DNA of 58,304 bases from Candidatus Latescibacterota bacterium (GCA_030658975.1 JAUSBL010000021.1:1-58304), one strand, 5' to 3'. Positions 21,073-30,071 are shown, counted from the first letter of the stretch. Notes: generated by a model not told the origin, from the letters alone. Program-made: numbers and translations.

Positions 21073-22050
21073 TCAGCCCTGGTAGCCGCGGGGATGGGCC
21101 CGGTGCCAGTTCCAGGCGTCGGCCAGGATCGTCGGCAGGTCGCTGGAGCGGGGCCGCCAGCCCAGCTCACGACGCGCGCGCGCGTTGCCCGCCACCAGCC
21201 GTGCCGGGTCGCCGGGCCGCCGGGGCTCGATGCGCGGGTCGAACGCGCACCCGGTCACCGCCTCGGCGGCCTTCAGGATCTCCCGCACCGAGGCGCCCGT
21301 CTCGCTGCCGAGGTTGTAGACGCTCAGGCCGGGACGGACATCGGCCTCCAGGGCCAGGGCGTGGGCCTCGGCCAGGTCGGTGACGTGGATATAGTCGCGG
21401 ATGCAGGTGCCGTCGGGCGTCGGGTAGTCGTCGCCGTAGACGGCGAAACCGAGGCCGGGATCCAGCACCGAGCGCAGCAGGCGCGGGATCAGGTGGGTCT
21501 CGGGGTCGTGGTCCTCCCCCAGATCCGCCGTGGCCCCGCACGCGTTGAAGTAGCGCAGCGCCACGGCCGGGAAGCCCGCCGCCGCCGCCGTATCCGCCAG
21601 CGCCCACTCGATCGCCAGCTTGGTGTGGCCGTACGGGTTGACCGGCCGGGTCGGCGCGTGCTCGGTGATCGGCATCTCGTCCGGCTCGCCGTAGACGGCC
21701 GCCGTCGAGGAGAAGACGAAGCGCCGGATGCCCGCGCGCGCGGCGGCGTCGAGCAGGTTGACGCTGCCGCCGACGTTGTTGCGGTAGTAGGGCAGCGGCC
21801 GGGCCACGGACTCCGCGACCAGGCTGAAGGCCGCGAAGTGCAGCACCGCGTCGCAGGGCGCGGCCAGCGCACGATCCACGAACCCGGCGTCCAGGAGCGA
21901 GCCCTCGTGCAGCCGGATCCCGGGCGGCAGCGCCTCGCGGTGCCCCGTGCTGAAGTCGTCGAGGACCTCGACGTCGTGGCCCCGCGCGAGCAGGGCCCGG
22001 GCCGTGACGCTGCCGATGTAGCCGGCGCCGCCGGTGACCAGCACCTTCAT
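21073..22050 (-). CDS. galE: UDP-glucose 4-epimerase
   Basis: The 325-residue extended SDR enzyme interconverts UDP-Glc and UDP-Gal (or the GlcNAc forms). It has the NAD motif VTGGAGYIGSVTARAL, the catalytic Ser-Ser-Thr with YxxxK (SSTAAVYG, then YGHTKLAIE), RYFNACGA and RDYIHVTDLAEAH. GAAGGAGGAG precedes the ATG, which overlaps the uvrA stop by 4 nt (ATGA), so galE is co-translated with uvrA. It probably supplies sugar nucleotides for envelope polysaccharide. Confidence 0.95.
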   Translation of the reverse strand: MKVLVTGGAGYIGSVTARALLARGHDVEVLDDFSTGHREALPPGIRLHEGSLLDAGFVDRALAAPCDAVLHFAAFSLVAESVARPLPYYRNNVGGSVNLLDAAARAGIRRFVFSSTAAVYGEPDEMPITEHAPTRPVNPYGHTKLAIEWALADTAAAAGFPAVALRYFNACGATADLGEDHDPETHLIPRLLRSVLDPGLGFAVYGDDYPTPDGTCIRDYIHVTDLAEAHALALEADVRPGLSVYNLGSETGASVREILKAAEAVTGCAFDPRIEPRRPGDPARLVAGNARARRELGWRPRSSDLPTILADAWNWHRAHPRGYQG

Positions 22051-24860
22051 CGCTCCTCCTTCGTCGCCGTGCCGGGGCGGCGGCGGCCGCGGCCCGCGCC
22101 GCGGGCGGCCAGGTAGCGCCCCGTGACCGATTCCCTGCAGGCCGCGACCTCGGCCGGCGTGCCCGCGACGACCACCGAGCCGCCCGCGTCCCCGCCGCCG
22201 GGTCCCAGGTCGATGATCCAGTCCGCCTGTTCGATCAGGTCCAGGTTGTGCTCGATGACCACGACGGACTGCCCCTGGGCGACCAGTTCGTGCAGGACGC
22301 GCAGCAGGTCCGCCACGTCGTGGATGTGCAGGCCCGTGGTCGGCTCGTCCAGCAGGTAGAGGTTGTGCTTGCCCGAGGGCGCCGACAGCTCGCGCGCGAT
22401 CTTCAGGCGCTGGCTCTCGCCCCCCGAGAGCGTCGTGGCGGACTGTCCGAGGGTGAGGTAGCCCAGGCCGACCTTCTTGAGGATCCAGAGCTTGTCGCGC
22501 AGGGCGTTCTCGCCGCGGAAGAAGGCCAGCGCCTCCTCGACGGTCATCGCCAGCACCTCGGCGATGGTCCGGCCCTGGCAGCGCACCTCGAGCGTGGCGG
22601 GGTTGAAGCGGCTGCCGCCGCACACCTCGCAGGGCACGCTGATGTCGGCCATGAAGTGCATCTCGACGCGGTGCTCGCCGAGGCCCTGACACTCGGGGCA
22701 ACGCCCGCCGGCGGTGTTGAAGCTGAAGCGCCCGGGCGGGAAGCCGCGCGCGCGGGCGTCGGGAGTCGCGGCGAACAGGTCGCGGATGGGCGCGAGCACG
22801 CCCAGGAACGTGGCCGGGTTGGAGCGGCTGGACTTGCCGATCGGCGACTGGTCCACGAGCACGACCTGGTCGATCCAGTGCGCGCCCTGGAAGCCGGTGA
22901 AGGGGCGCGCGCGCTCCTTGCCGCCGGCCTCCTTGCCGGTCAGCCCGTCGTGGAGGCAGGCGCCCATGAGCGTGCTCTTGCCCGAGCCAGAAACGCCGGT
23001 CAGGCAGACCAGGCGCTGCAGCGGGATCGCGACGTCGAGGTTGCGCAGGTTGTGCCGGCGCGCGCCGCGCACGGTCAGCTGGCGCCGCATCTCCTCGCGC
23101 TTGGTCGCCAGCTTCGGCAGCGTCCGCTCGCCGCGCAGGTACTCGGCGGTCAGCGTCGTGCCCGTGGCCAGCAGGTCGGCGAGCGGACCCTGGAAGACGA
23201 CCTCGCCGCCGTGGCTGCCCGCACCCGGACCCAGCTCGATGAAGTGCTCCGCCGCGCGCAGCACCGCGAGGTCGTGTTCCACGACGACGACCGTGTTGCC
23301 GCCCTCGACCAGGTCGCGCAGCGTGCCGACCAGGCGCTCGACGTCGGCGGCGTGCAGCCCGGCGGTGGGTTCGTCCAGGACGTAGAGCGTGTCGGTCAGA
23401 CGCGAGCCCAGCGCGTTGGCCAGGTGGATGCGCTGGGCCTCGCCGCCGGACAGCGTGCGCGTGAGACGGTCCAGGGTCAGGTAGTCGAGACCGACCCGGT
23501 TCAGGAAGCGCAGCCGGTTGCGGACCTCGTCCAGGACGTCGCCCGCGGCGGCGACGTCGGCGCGGGAGAGCCGCAGGCCTTCCATGCGCTGCAGGGCCTC
23601 CCCCAGCGACAGCCGGCCCAGCATGCCGACGTCGAGCGTCCCGACGCGCACGGCGAGCGCCTCGCTGCGCAGCCGCGAGCCGGCGCAGGTCCGGCACAGG
23701 GAGTCGCCCATGAAGCGGCGCGTGAAGAAGCGGTGGTGCCCCTTCTTCATCTCGCGGCGCATCTCCTCCAGGAACGGCAGGATCCCCGTGTAGCCGGTCT
23801 CCTGCGCCTCGAGCACCTCGCGCTGCTGGGCGCGGGGCAGCTTGCGCCAGGGCGCGTCGGCCGGGATGCCGCGGCGGCGGGCGAAGCGGATCAGCGCGGC
23901 GTGGGCGCGGGCGAAGGCCGGCGTGCGCCAGGGCCGCACCGCCCCGTCGAGCAGCGACAGCGTGTCGTCCGGGACGATCTTCTCCTCGTCGAACTCGAGC
24001 CGGTTGCCGAAGCCGTTGCAGGCGGGGCAGGCTCCCTGTGGCGAGTTGAAGGAGAACAGGTGCGGCGTGGGCGCCGGGAACTCGCGGCGGCAGCCGTTGC
24101 AGACCAGGCGCGACGAGAAGGCGCGGCGCTCGTCGCCGCAGCGCACGGCGACCCAGCCGCCTCCCTGCCGCAGGGCCAGCTCGACGGCCTCGGCGAAGCG
24201 CGACTTCTGCCCCGCCGCCAGCGTCACCGCGTCGACCACGACGTCGACGACGTCGCCCGCCCGCGGCCGCGGCGCGCCGGCCTCGGCGGCCTCGTCCAGC
24301 CGCACCAGGGTCCCGCCGACCACGGCGCGCCGGTAGCCCTGCGCCAGCAGCGGCTCGGCCCAGCCGCTGCGCGAGCTGTCGCTGCTGATCTCCTGGGGAT
24401 AGGCCACCATCACCGTCGCGTCCGCCGGCCACTGCTTGCACGTCTCGCGCCAGACCGTGGCCGGGGTCTCGGGCACGACCGCCTCGCGGCAGTCCGGACA
24501 GACGATCCGCCCGATGCGCGCGAAGAGCACGCGCAGGTAGTCGTTGATCTCGGTGACCGTGCCCACGGTGCTGCGCCCGCTGCGGGCCGCGTTGCGCTGC
24601 TCGATGGCGATCGCCGGGCTGATGCCGTCGATCCAGTCGACGTCGGGCTTGGGCATGCGCTCCAGGAACTGGCGCGCGTAGGTCGACAGGGACTCGACGT
24701 AGGTGCGCTGGCCTTCGGCGTAGAGCGTGTCGAAGACGAGCGACGACTTGCCCGACCCGGACACGCCGGAGACGGCCGTGAGGCGGCCGCGCGGGATGTC
24801 GACATCGCAGCCCTTGAGGTTGTGCTGGCGGGCGCCGCGGATGCGGATGGTCTCGATCAA
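22047..24860 (-). CDS. uvrA: Excinuclease ABC subunit UvrA
   Basis: The 937-residue damage-recognition ATPase of nucleotide excision repair has two ABC modules. The Walker A motifs are GVSGSGKSSLVFDTL and GVSGSGKSTLMGA; the signatures are LSGGEAQRIHLA and LSGGESQRLKIA. Structural zinc motifs are CNGC...CPAC and CPEC...CEVC. The UvrB-binding YVESLSTYARQFLERM is present. The TTG start at 24860 (MIETIRIRGARQHN) follows AGGAGG by 4 nt and matches the usual UvrA N-terminus. It is divergent from mazG and coupled to galE. Confidence 0.97.
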   Translation of the reverse strand: MIETIRIRGARQHNLKGCDVDIPRGRLTAVSGVSGSGKSSLVFDTLYAEGQRTYVESLSTYARQFLERMPKPDVDWIDGISPAIAIEQRNAARSGRSTVGTVTEINDYLRVLFARIGRIVCPDCREAVVPETPATVWRETCKQWPADATVMVAYPQEISSDSSRSGWAEPLLAQGYRRAVVGGTLVRLDEAAEAGAPRPRAGDVVDVVVDAVTLAAGQKSRFAEAVELALRQGGGWVAVRCGDERRAFSSRLVCNGCRREFPAPTPHLFSFNSPQGACPACNGFGNRLEFDEEKIVPDDTLSLLDGAVRPWRTPAFARAHAALIRFARRRGIPADAPWRKLPRAQQREVLEAQETGYTGILPFLEEMRREMKKGHHRFFTRRFMGDSLCRTCAGSRLRSEALAVRVGTLDVGMLGRLSLGEALQRMEGLRLSRADVAAAGDVLDEVRNRLRFLNRVGLDYLTLDRLTRTLSGGEAQRIHLANALGSRLTDTLYVLDEPTAGLHAADVERLVGTLRDLVEGGNTVVVVEHDLAVLRAAEHFIELGPGAGSHGGEVVFQGPLADLLATGTTLTAEYLRGERTLPKLATKREEMRRQLTVRGARRHNLRNLDVAIPLQRLVCLTGVSGSGKSTLMGACLHDGLTGKEAGGKERARPFTGFQGAHWIDQVVLVDQSPIGKSSRSNPATFLGVLAPIRDLFAATPDARARGFPPGRFSFNTAGGRCPECQGLGEHRVEMHFMADISVPCEVCGGSRFNPATLEVRCQGRTIAEVLAMTVEEALAFFRGENALRDKLWILKKVGLGYLTLGQSATTLSGGESQRLKIARELSAPSGKHNLYLLDEPTTGLHIHDVADLLRVLHELVAQGQSVVVIEHNLDLIEQADWIIDLGPGGGDAGGSVVVAGTPAEVAACRESVTGRYLAARGAGRGRRRPGTATKEER

Positions 24861-24921
24861 CGTGCCTCCTGGGCCCCGCCGCGGACGCACCGCCTGCGGG
24901 ACCTTCCAAGGTATCCGTTCT

Positions 24922-24949
24922 TTCGCATTCCGCACAAGGGATTTACACT
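24922..24949 (+). promoter_or_regulatory. Candidate promoter for mazG
   Basis: TTCGCA (24922-24927), a 16-nt spacer and TACACT (24944-24949) lie in the 149-nt uvrA/mazG divergent region. The predicted start is about 55 nt before the mazG ATG. The -35 element matches consensus at 4 of 6 positions. Confidence 0.4.
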
Positions 24950-25009
24950 GGGCGGCGTCCCGGGGCCGCCGCCACGGCCCGTCCTGCCCACCCGCGCCGA
25001 GGATACGCC

Positions 25010-25813
25010 ATGCCCCTGCCGAACACCGAGCGGCTGCTGTCCACGATCCACGTGTTGCGCGCTCCGGACGGCTGCCCCTGGGACCGCAAACAGACCCTGG
25101 CCACCGCCGCGCACCACCTGCACGACGAGTCGGCCGAACTGCTCGAGGCCGCCCTCGGCGAGGACCCCGACCACGTCCGCGAAGAGCTCGGCGACCTGCT
25201 GTTCATGGTCTGTTTCGTCGCGGAGATCCTCGGCGAGACGACCGGCACCGGATTCGACGATGTCGCTTCCCTGGCCGACGCCAAGCTCGTGCGGCGCCAC
25301 CCCCACGTCTTCGGCGGCGCCGAGGCCGGCGACGCCGGCGAGAGCCAGCAGCGCTGGAACGAGGTCAAGGCGCAGGAGAAGCGCGCCAAAGGCCTGGACC
25401 CGGACCGCGAGTCGCTCCTGAAGGACCTGCCGGCCGCGGCCGCGCCGCTGCACCAGGCCCACCGCTACCAAAAGGACGCCGCCCAGGTCGGATTCGACTG
25501 GCCGGATCTCGAGGGCGTGCGGGCGAAGATCCGCGAGGAGATGGCCGAACTCGACGCCGCCGTCGCCGCCGGCGACACGCCGTCTGTGGAGCACGAGGTC
25601 GGCGACCTGCTGTTCTCCGTGGCCAACCTCGCCCGCAAGCTCGACGTGGCTCCGGACGTCGCGCTGCGCAAGGCCAACGCGCGCTTCCGGTCCCGGTTCC
25701 GGGCCGTCGAGGCCGCGTTCGGCGGCGATCGCGAACGCTTGTCCGCTGCTTCCCTCGACGACCTCGAGGCCGCCTGGCAGGCCGCCAAGGCCGCCGAACG
25801 CGGCGAGAGCTAG
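25010..25813 (+). CDS. mazG: Nucleoside triphosphate pyrophosphohydrolase MazG
   Basis: The 267-residue protein has two tandem MazG domains. The first has CPWDRKQTLATAAHHLHDES with EELGDLLFMV. The second has the metal-binding EEMAELDAAV and EVGDLLFSVANLARK. It hydrolyses noncanonical and excess NTPs to NMP and PPi. GAGGA lies 7 nt before the ATG. It is transcribed away from uvrA, and its stop codon interlocks with that of the convergent TSP3 gene in a shared CTAG. Confidence 0.95.
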   Translation: MPLPNTERLLSTIHVLRAPDGCPWDRKQTLATAAHHLHDESAELLEAALGEDPDHVREELGDLLFMVCFVAEILGETTGTGFDDVASLADAKLVRRHPHVFGGAEAGDAGESQQRWNEVKAQEKRAKGLDPDRESLLKDLPAAAAPLHQAHRYQKDAAQVGFDWPDLEGVRAKIREEMAELDAAVAAGDTPSVEHEVGDLLFSVANLARKLDVAPDVALRKANARFRSRFRAVEAAFGGDRERLSAASLDDLEAAWQAAKAAERGES

Positions 25814-27297
25814 CCCGCGCCGCCGGTCGCGGGCGCCGCGGCGGGATCGTCCGGGCAGCCGTCGTCGTCGCGGTCGCCGTCGTAGTCCTCGGCCTGGTCG
25901 GGGCAGTCGTCGAGCGCGTCGGGAATCCCGTCGAGGTCGTTGTCCGGATCGGGGCAGCCGTCCCCGTCCTCGAACCCGTCCATATCCTCCGCCTCGTCGG
26001 GACAGCGGTCGTCCTCGTCGGCGATCCCGTCGCCGTCGCGGTCCGGCATCGTGTCCGGGCAGCCGTCGTCGTCGCGGTAGCCGTTGAAGGTCTCGGCCTC
26101 GTCGGGGCAGTCGTCGTCGCGATCGAGGATCCCGTCCCCGTCGTTGTCCGGGTCGGGCACGCCGTCCTGGTCCCGCCAGCCGTCGAGGTCCTCGGGGACG
26201 TCGGGCGCTCCGTCCGCCACGTCCGGCACGCCGTCCTCGTCGTTGTCCGGATCCGGGCAGCCGTCGTCGTCGCGGAAGCCGTCGTAGTCCTCGGGCGCAT
26301 CCGGACAGAGGTCCAGGCGGTCGGGGATGCCGTCGCGGTCGCGGTCCGAGCCGCCCACGGCAAAGCCGCGGCTGATCCCCACCCGCATCGTCCAGTCGGG
26401 CACCGCGGCCGTGAACGGCGTGGCCTGATCCTCGCGGGACAGGGGCACCTCGTAGGCGACGTCCAGCGCCCAGCCGTCCTCCGCGCCCCAGCGCACGCCG
26501 GCGTTCAGCGACTGGAACGCTTCGCGCGGCGCGATCGCGGCCGAGGCGGGGTACGACTCCGCCGCGTAGGTCACGTGCAGCAGGACCAGCGATTTGCGGA
26601 CGTCGACGCCCGCGTTCCAGAGCCAGGGATCGTTGCCGGCGCCGCCGGCGGCCGCGGGGTAGGTCAGCGGCCAGGGTTCGTAGCGGCCGGCGGCAGCCGC
26701 GCCGCGGCCCTGGTCGCGGGGAGTCCAGCGCCGGCCCGCTCCTGCGTGCAGGCGCAGTTCGGGGACCTGGGCGTCCCGCCAGAACCGCTGCGTCCAGGCC
26801 AGACCCGCGTAGGGCGCAGCCGCGCCGTCGCCCAGGCCGCTCGCGCGTGAGCCCAGCGGCAGGGTCGTGCGCACGTCGAGCGCGAAACCGCCGTCGCGCC
26901 AGAGCCGCGGCAGACCGAACACCAGTCCGGCCTCGCCGTCGGCGAGTCCCGAGGCGGCGGCCGGCAGGTCGCCGCGGCCGCCGGACCAGGAGCGCCAGGG
27001 AGCCGAGGCCCACGCGCGCAGCCACGGCCGCCAGCCGTACTCGACGTCGGCGCTCCAGCCGGCGTGGTCGACGTAGTAGCGCGCCTCGGCGGGCCCCACC
27101 TGCACCGACCAGCGCTCGTGCCCGAGACCGATCAGCAGCACGCCGTCGGGGGGCAGGATCCCTTCGACGAGCCTGCCGACCCGCACGGAGCGTTCCTGAT
27201 TGCGGCGCAGCTGCTCGGCGGCGCCGGCGCGCGGGTCCAGCAGAGCGGCCAGGACCAGACCGGCCGCGAGCAGCCGCACGGTCGGGGGGAGTTTCAC
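25810..27297 (-). CDS. Secreted beta-barrel-like protein with C-terminal thrombospondin type 3 repeats
   Basis: The product has about 495 residues. A signal peptide (VRLLAAGLVLAALLDPRAGA) leads into about 290 residues with alternating aromatic/hydrophobic strands (for example WSADVEYGWRPWLRAW and VRTTLPLGSRASG). These resemble an outer-membrane beta-barrel or transporter-like fold. From residue 317 come five acidic Ca-binding TSP3 repeats, followed by a short Ala/Gly tail. Proteins with this layout often continue into an OmpA peptidoglycan-binding domain; here that domain is absent. The GTG start overlaps the DUF1844 stop (GTGA). It is the last gene of the CNNM/DUF1844 operon. The exact function is unknown. 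Confidence 0.8.
   Translation of the reverse strand: MKLPPTVRLLAAGLVLAALLDPRAGAAEQLRRNQERSVRVGRLVEGILPPDGVLLIGLGHERWSVQVGPAEARYYVDHAGWSADVEYGWRPWLRAWASAPWRSWSGGRGDLPAAASGLADGEAGLVFGLPRLWRDGGFALDVRTTLPLGSRASGLGDGAAAPYAGLAWTQRFWRDAQVPELRLHAGAGRRWTPRDQGRGAAAAGRYEPWPLTYPAAAGGAGNDPWLWNAGVDVRKSLVLLHVTYAAESYPASAAIAPREAFQSLNAGVRWGAEDGWALDVAYEVPLSREDQATPFTAAVPDWTMRVGISRGFAVGGSDRDRDGIPDRLDLCPDAPEDYDGFRDDDGCPDPDNDEDGVPDVADGAPDVPEDLDGWRDQDGVPDPDNDGDGILDRDDDCPDEAETFNGYRDDDGCPDTMPDRDGDGIADEDDRCPDEAEDMDGFEDGDGCPDPDNDLDGIPDALDDCPDQAEDYDGDRDDDGCPDDPAAAPATGGAG
25846..26349 (-). repeat. Five thrombospondin type 3 repeat units (coding)
   Basis: Five units of 31-36 residues follow the pattern DxDGIPDxxDxCPDxxEDxDG then FxDxDGCPDPDND. 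Unit 2 has lost both cysteines of the pattern (DGAPDVPEDLDGW, DGVPDPDND). Asp side chains at DxDxDG positions would bind Ca2+. On the plus strand the segment appears as a degenerate GTCGTCGTC-like tract. Confidence 0.85.
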
Positions 27298-27680
27298 GCC
27301 TGTGCCCCATCCGTGTCCGCAGCCGGATCGTCCGCAGCCGGAGCATCCGGAGCCGACTCGTCGGCGGCGGGCTCCGCCGCGGCCGGCGCGTCCGGCTGGC
27401 GGTCCTTCTTCAGCTCGTCCATGTAGTTGAGCTTCAGGTCCAGCGCGGCGCGCGACAGCAGGCCGGCCACCTCGGGGTGGGCGTTGCCCTTCGTCTTGAC
27501 CTTCAGCATATCCAGCAGATCGATCGACAGGCGCGCCCCGTCGAGGTCGCGCCGCAACTGCCCGGACTGGGGATCGGCGAGCTTGCCGAGCTGCACCAGG
27601 ACTCCGGTCTGCAGGTTGAGCACGAGCATCATCAGGGACTGGTCGTGCTTGTCGAACTCCGGTGTCGTCGTCTCGTTCAC
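27294..27680 (-). CDS. DUF1844 protein
   Basis: The 128-residue protein has a conserved helical N-terminal domain (DQSLMMLVLNLQTGVLVQLGKL, then RLSIDLLDMLKVKTKGN) typical of DUF1844. A low-complexity tail of Ala/Asp/Pro follows. The function is not known. It lies between a CNNM-type protein and the TSP3 barrel protein, and its stop overlaps the start of the latter. Confidence 0.88.
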   Translation of the reverse strand: MNETTTPEFDKHDQSLMMLVLNLQTGVLVQLGKLADPQSGQLRRDLDGARLSIDLLDMLKVKTKGNAHPEVAGLLSRAALDLKLNYMDELKKDRQPDAPAAAEPAADESAPDAPAADDPAADTDGAQA

Positions 27681-27710
27681 GTTCCGCCTCCTTCGCGCGT
27701 TCGCCTGCCG

Positions 27711-28748
27711 TCAGACGGCGGCCGACTCCGCATCGTCGTCGAATTCGTCCGCGATGCTGCCGATCAGGACTTCCAGCAGATCCTCCAACGTGACCAGGCC
27801 CAGCGGGTTCCCGTCGGCGTCGGCCACCACGGCCATCTGCTGGCGTTGCCAGCGCATCTCCTCGAACAGGCCCCAGGGCGACATGTCGCGATCGACGCGG
27901 GGGCAGGTGCGCAGCAGCGTGTCCGGGATCCGCCGCCAGTCCTGCCGCATCGTCGCGGACAGCAGCAGGTCGCGCACCAGCACCCAGCCCTGCACCTCGC
28001 GCGGGTCGTCGCCCAGCACCGGCAGCCGGCTGTAGCCGGACGCGGCCGCCAGGCGGCGGCAGGTCGCGGGGTCGGCCGCGCGCGGCAGACTGTCGACCTT
28101 CTCCCACGGCGTCATCACCGTGTCGAGATTCGTGTCCGACAGGGCCAGGCAGCGGGCCAGCAGTTCGGTGAAGCGGCCGTCCTGCGCGGCCGCCGGGTGG
28201 GCCGACATCAGATGGTGCATCGCCTCGCGCCCGACGACCGCGCCCTCGGCCCGCCGGCCCCGGCCGGGCAGCAGGCGGTCGAGCAGCGAGGAGTAGGCCA
28301 GCAGCACCCAGCGCGCGGGCGCCAGCAGCAGCATCACCGCCCGCAGGGGGCGGACCGACGCGAGGCTCAACCGCTCGGGATACTCCCGGTAAACCGTTTT
28401 CGGGATGATCTCACAGAAGATCACCATCGTCACCGTGGCGATGGCGGCCGCCGCGAACTCGCCGCGGTCGCCGTAACGCGCCGCCAGCGCGGCGGTCAGC
28501 ACGGCGCTGAAGCTGACGTTCACCAGGTTGTTGCCGATCAGGCAGGTCAGCACCGGATCCTCGATGCGGGCCAGCAGGCGGCGCAGCTCGGCCGCGCGCG
28601 GGTGCGGCTCGCGGCGCAGCAGCGTGCGCAGCCGGATGCGGCTGATGCTCATCAATCCCGTCTCGACACCCGAGAAGAACGCCGAGGCAGTCATGCAGAC
28701 CGCCAGCACGGCTGCGGTCGCCGCCGGTGACAGGCCGCTGCTGCTCAT
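27711..28748 (-). CDS. CNNM/CorC-type membrane protein, short form (DUF21 plus CBS pair)
   Basis: The 345-residue protein has a DUF21 transmembrane domain. Helices lie at AAVLAVCMTASAFFSGVETG, at LTCLIGNNLVNVSFSAVLTA and around TMVIFCEIIPKTVYREYPER. A pair of CBS domains follows (VMTPWEKVDSLPRAADPATC; VVADADGNPLGLVTLEDLLE). The C-terminal CorC/HlyC domain is missing; the protein ends just after the second CBS. The family is linked to divalent cation (Mg/Co) efflux. The ATG has GGGAGGAG upstream and overlaps the paralogous upstream gene by 4 nt. Confidence 0.9.
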   Translation of the reverse strand: MSSSGLSPAATAAVLAVCMTASAFFSGVETGLMSISRIRLRTLLRREPHPRAAELRRLLARIEDPVLTCLIGNNLVNVSFSAVLTAALAARYGDRGEFAAAAIATVTMVIFCEIIPKTVYREYPERLSLASVRPLRAVMLLLAPARWVLLAYSSLLDRLLPGRGRRAEGAVVGREAMHHLMSAHPAAAQDGRFTELLARCLALSDTNLDTVMTPWEKVDSLPRAADPATCRRLAAASGYSRLPVLGDDPREVQGWVLVRDLLLSATMRQDWRRIPDTLLRTCPRVDRDMSPWGLFEEMRWQRQQMAVVADADGNPLGLVTLEDLLEVLIGSIADEFDDDAESAAV

Positions 28749-29998
28749 GGGGTCTCCTCCCGCGCCGCGCGCGGCAACCGCTGCAGTCGCAGCTTCGTGA
28801 CGCGCAGGCCGTCCATCTCCAGGACCGTGCAGCGGTAGCGGTCCCACACGACGCGGTCGCCGCGGGCCGGGATGCGTCCCAGCCTGGCCATGACGAAGCC
28901 GGCCAGCGTGACGTAATCGTGCGAAGGTTCGAGCGGGACGCCGCAGGTCTCGCGGACCTGGCGCAGGTCCGTGACCCCGGCGACGATCCAGTTGCGGTCG
29001 CCAACGGCCAGGATCTCGGGATCGCCGGTGTCCGACTCGTCGTGCCAGGGACCGGTCAGGGCCTCGAGGCAGTCCTCCAGGGTGACCAGGCCGACGAAGT
29101 CGCCGTGCTCGTCGAGCACGAAGGCCATGTGGCGGCCGGCCACGCGCAGCTCGTGCATGAGCACCGAGACGGACTTCGATTCGGGCACGAAGGACGGCTC
29201 ATGCAGCAGCGCAGCGTCCAGGATCGCGTCGTCGGGGCGGCCCAGCAGATCCTTCAGGTGCAGCACGCCCACGGGCAGGTTGCGGCCGGGCTCGACGACC
29301 GGGTAGCGGTTCAGACCCGCGTCCCGGGCGATCTCCAGGACTTCCGGCCGAGCCTGTCCGATCTCCAGCGACACGACGTCCGGACGCGGCCGCATGATCT
29401 CGCGCACCTCCAGGCCGTCGAGCGTCAGCAGGCGGGAGACGAAGCGCCCCTCGGTCTCGGTCAGCGACGCGTCGTGCACGGCCATGGCCACGGCCGTGAT
29501 CAGTTCCGGCACCGTCAGCGGGCGGCTCCCGGTGCGCTCGAAGGGCAGGCGCGCCAGCGCGCGCCGCGTGATCAGGCCGTTGAGGTCGAGCACGGGCCGG
29601 ATCACGCTCAGCCAGACGCGCAGCGGCGCCTGCAGCAGGCGCGCCAGGGGCACGTTCAGGCGCAGGGCGATCAGCTTGGGAGTGATCTCACCGACCAGCA
29701 GCACGGTCACCGTCAGCACGGGCACGGCGATCGCCAGGCCGCGCTGGCCGAAGCGCTCCAGCAACAGCGACGTGCCCAGCACGCTCACGCCGATGTTGAC
29801 CAGCAGGTTGCCGATCAGCAGCGCCGCGAGCAGGCGCGACGGGTCGCTCAGCAGGCGCAGGACGTGCCGGTCCGCGGGCGACGCCCGGCGGCGCAGGCGC
29901 GCCAGGTCGCCGTCCTGCAGCGAGAACAGGGCGGTCTCGGTGCCCGAGAAGAGGGCCGAGAGCAGCAGCAACGCGGCCAGTACGGCGGTATCGAGCAA
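28745..29998 (-). CDS. CNNM/CorC-type membrane protein, full form (DUF21, CBS pair, CorC_HlyC)
   Basis: The 417-residue paralogue of the downstream gene has DUF21 helices (LLLLSALFSGTETALFSL, LLAALLIGNLLVNIGVS, TVTVLLVGEITPKLIAL). CBS domains follow (IMRPRPDVVSLEIGQ; FVLDEHGDFVGLVTLEDCLE). A C-terminal CorC_HlyC domain ends the protein (WIVAGVTDLRQVRE, then GRIPARGDRVVWD). The TTG start at 29998 has GGGAGG 4 nt upstream and lies about 23 nt after the predicted transcription start. The ATG at 30049 would be upstream of that start and is rejected. It is the first gene of a four-gene operon. Confidence 0.92.
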   Translation of the reverse strand: MLDTAVLAALLLLSALFSGTETALFSLQDGDLARLRRRASPADRHVLRLLSDPSRLLAALLIGNLLVNIGVSVLGTSLLLERFGQRGLAIAVPVLTVTVLLVGEITPKLIALRLNVPLARLLQAPLRVWLSVIRPVLDLNGLITRRALARLPFERTGSRPLTVPELITAVAMAVHDASLTETEGRFVSRLLTLDGLEVREIMRPRPDVVSLEIGQARPEVLEIARDAGLNRYPVVEPGRNLPVGVLHLKDLLGRPDDAILDAALLHEPSFVPESKSVSVLMHELRVAGRHMAFVLDEHGDFVGLVTLEDCLEALTGPWHDESDTGDPEILAVGDRNWIVAGVTDLRQVRETCGVPLEPSHDYVTLAGFVMARLGRIPARGDRVVWDRYRCTVLEMDGLRVTKLRLQRLPRAAREETP

Positions 29999-30027
29999 GG
30001 AACCTCCCGGCGGTCGGCGATCGTCGG

Positions 30028-30056
30028 AGCATAGCCGCTCGCTTGACACCCTGCAA
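30028..30056 (-). promoter_or_regulatory. Promoter for the CNNM-DUF1844-TSP3 operon
   Basis: On the minus strand TTGCAG (30051-30056), 17 nt and TATGCT (30028-30033) give a predicted start near 30021. This sits inside the divergent promoter for the GT9 gene, so the two promoters interlock. Confidence 0.5.
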
Positions 30057-30071
30057 GCGCGTCACTAGGCT
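30043..30071 (+). promoter_or_regulatory. Promoter for the GT9-waaA operon
   Basis: Consensus TTGACA (30043-30048), exactly 17 nt and TAGGCT (30066-30071) predict a start near 30078, giving a leader of about 54 nt before the GTG at 30132. The -35 hexamer lies in the spacer of the opposing promoter. Confidence 0.65.

Noticed and set aside
25846..26349. GTC-rich tract that looks like a microsatellite or CRISPR-like repeat
   Set aside because: It is the coding strand complement of five TSP3 protein repeats; units vary and spacers are absent.
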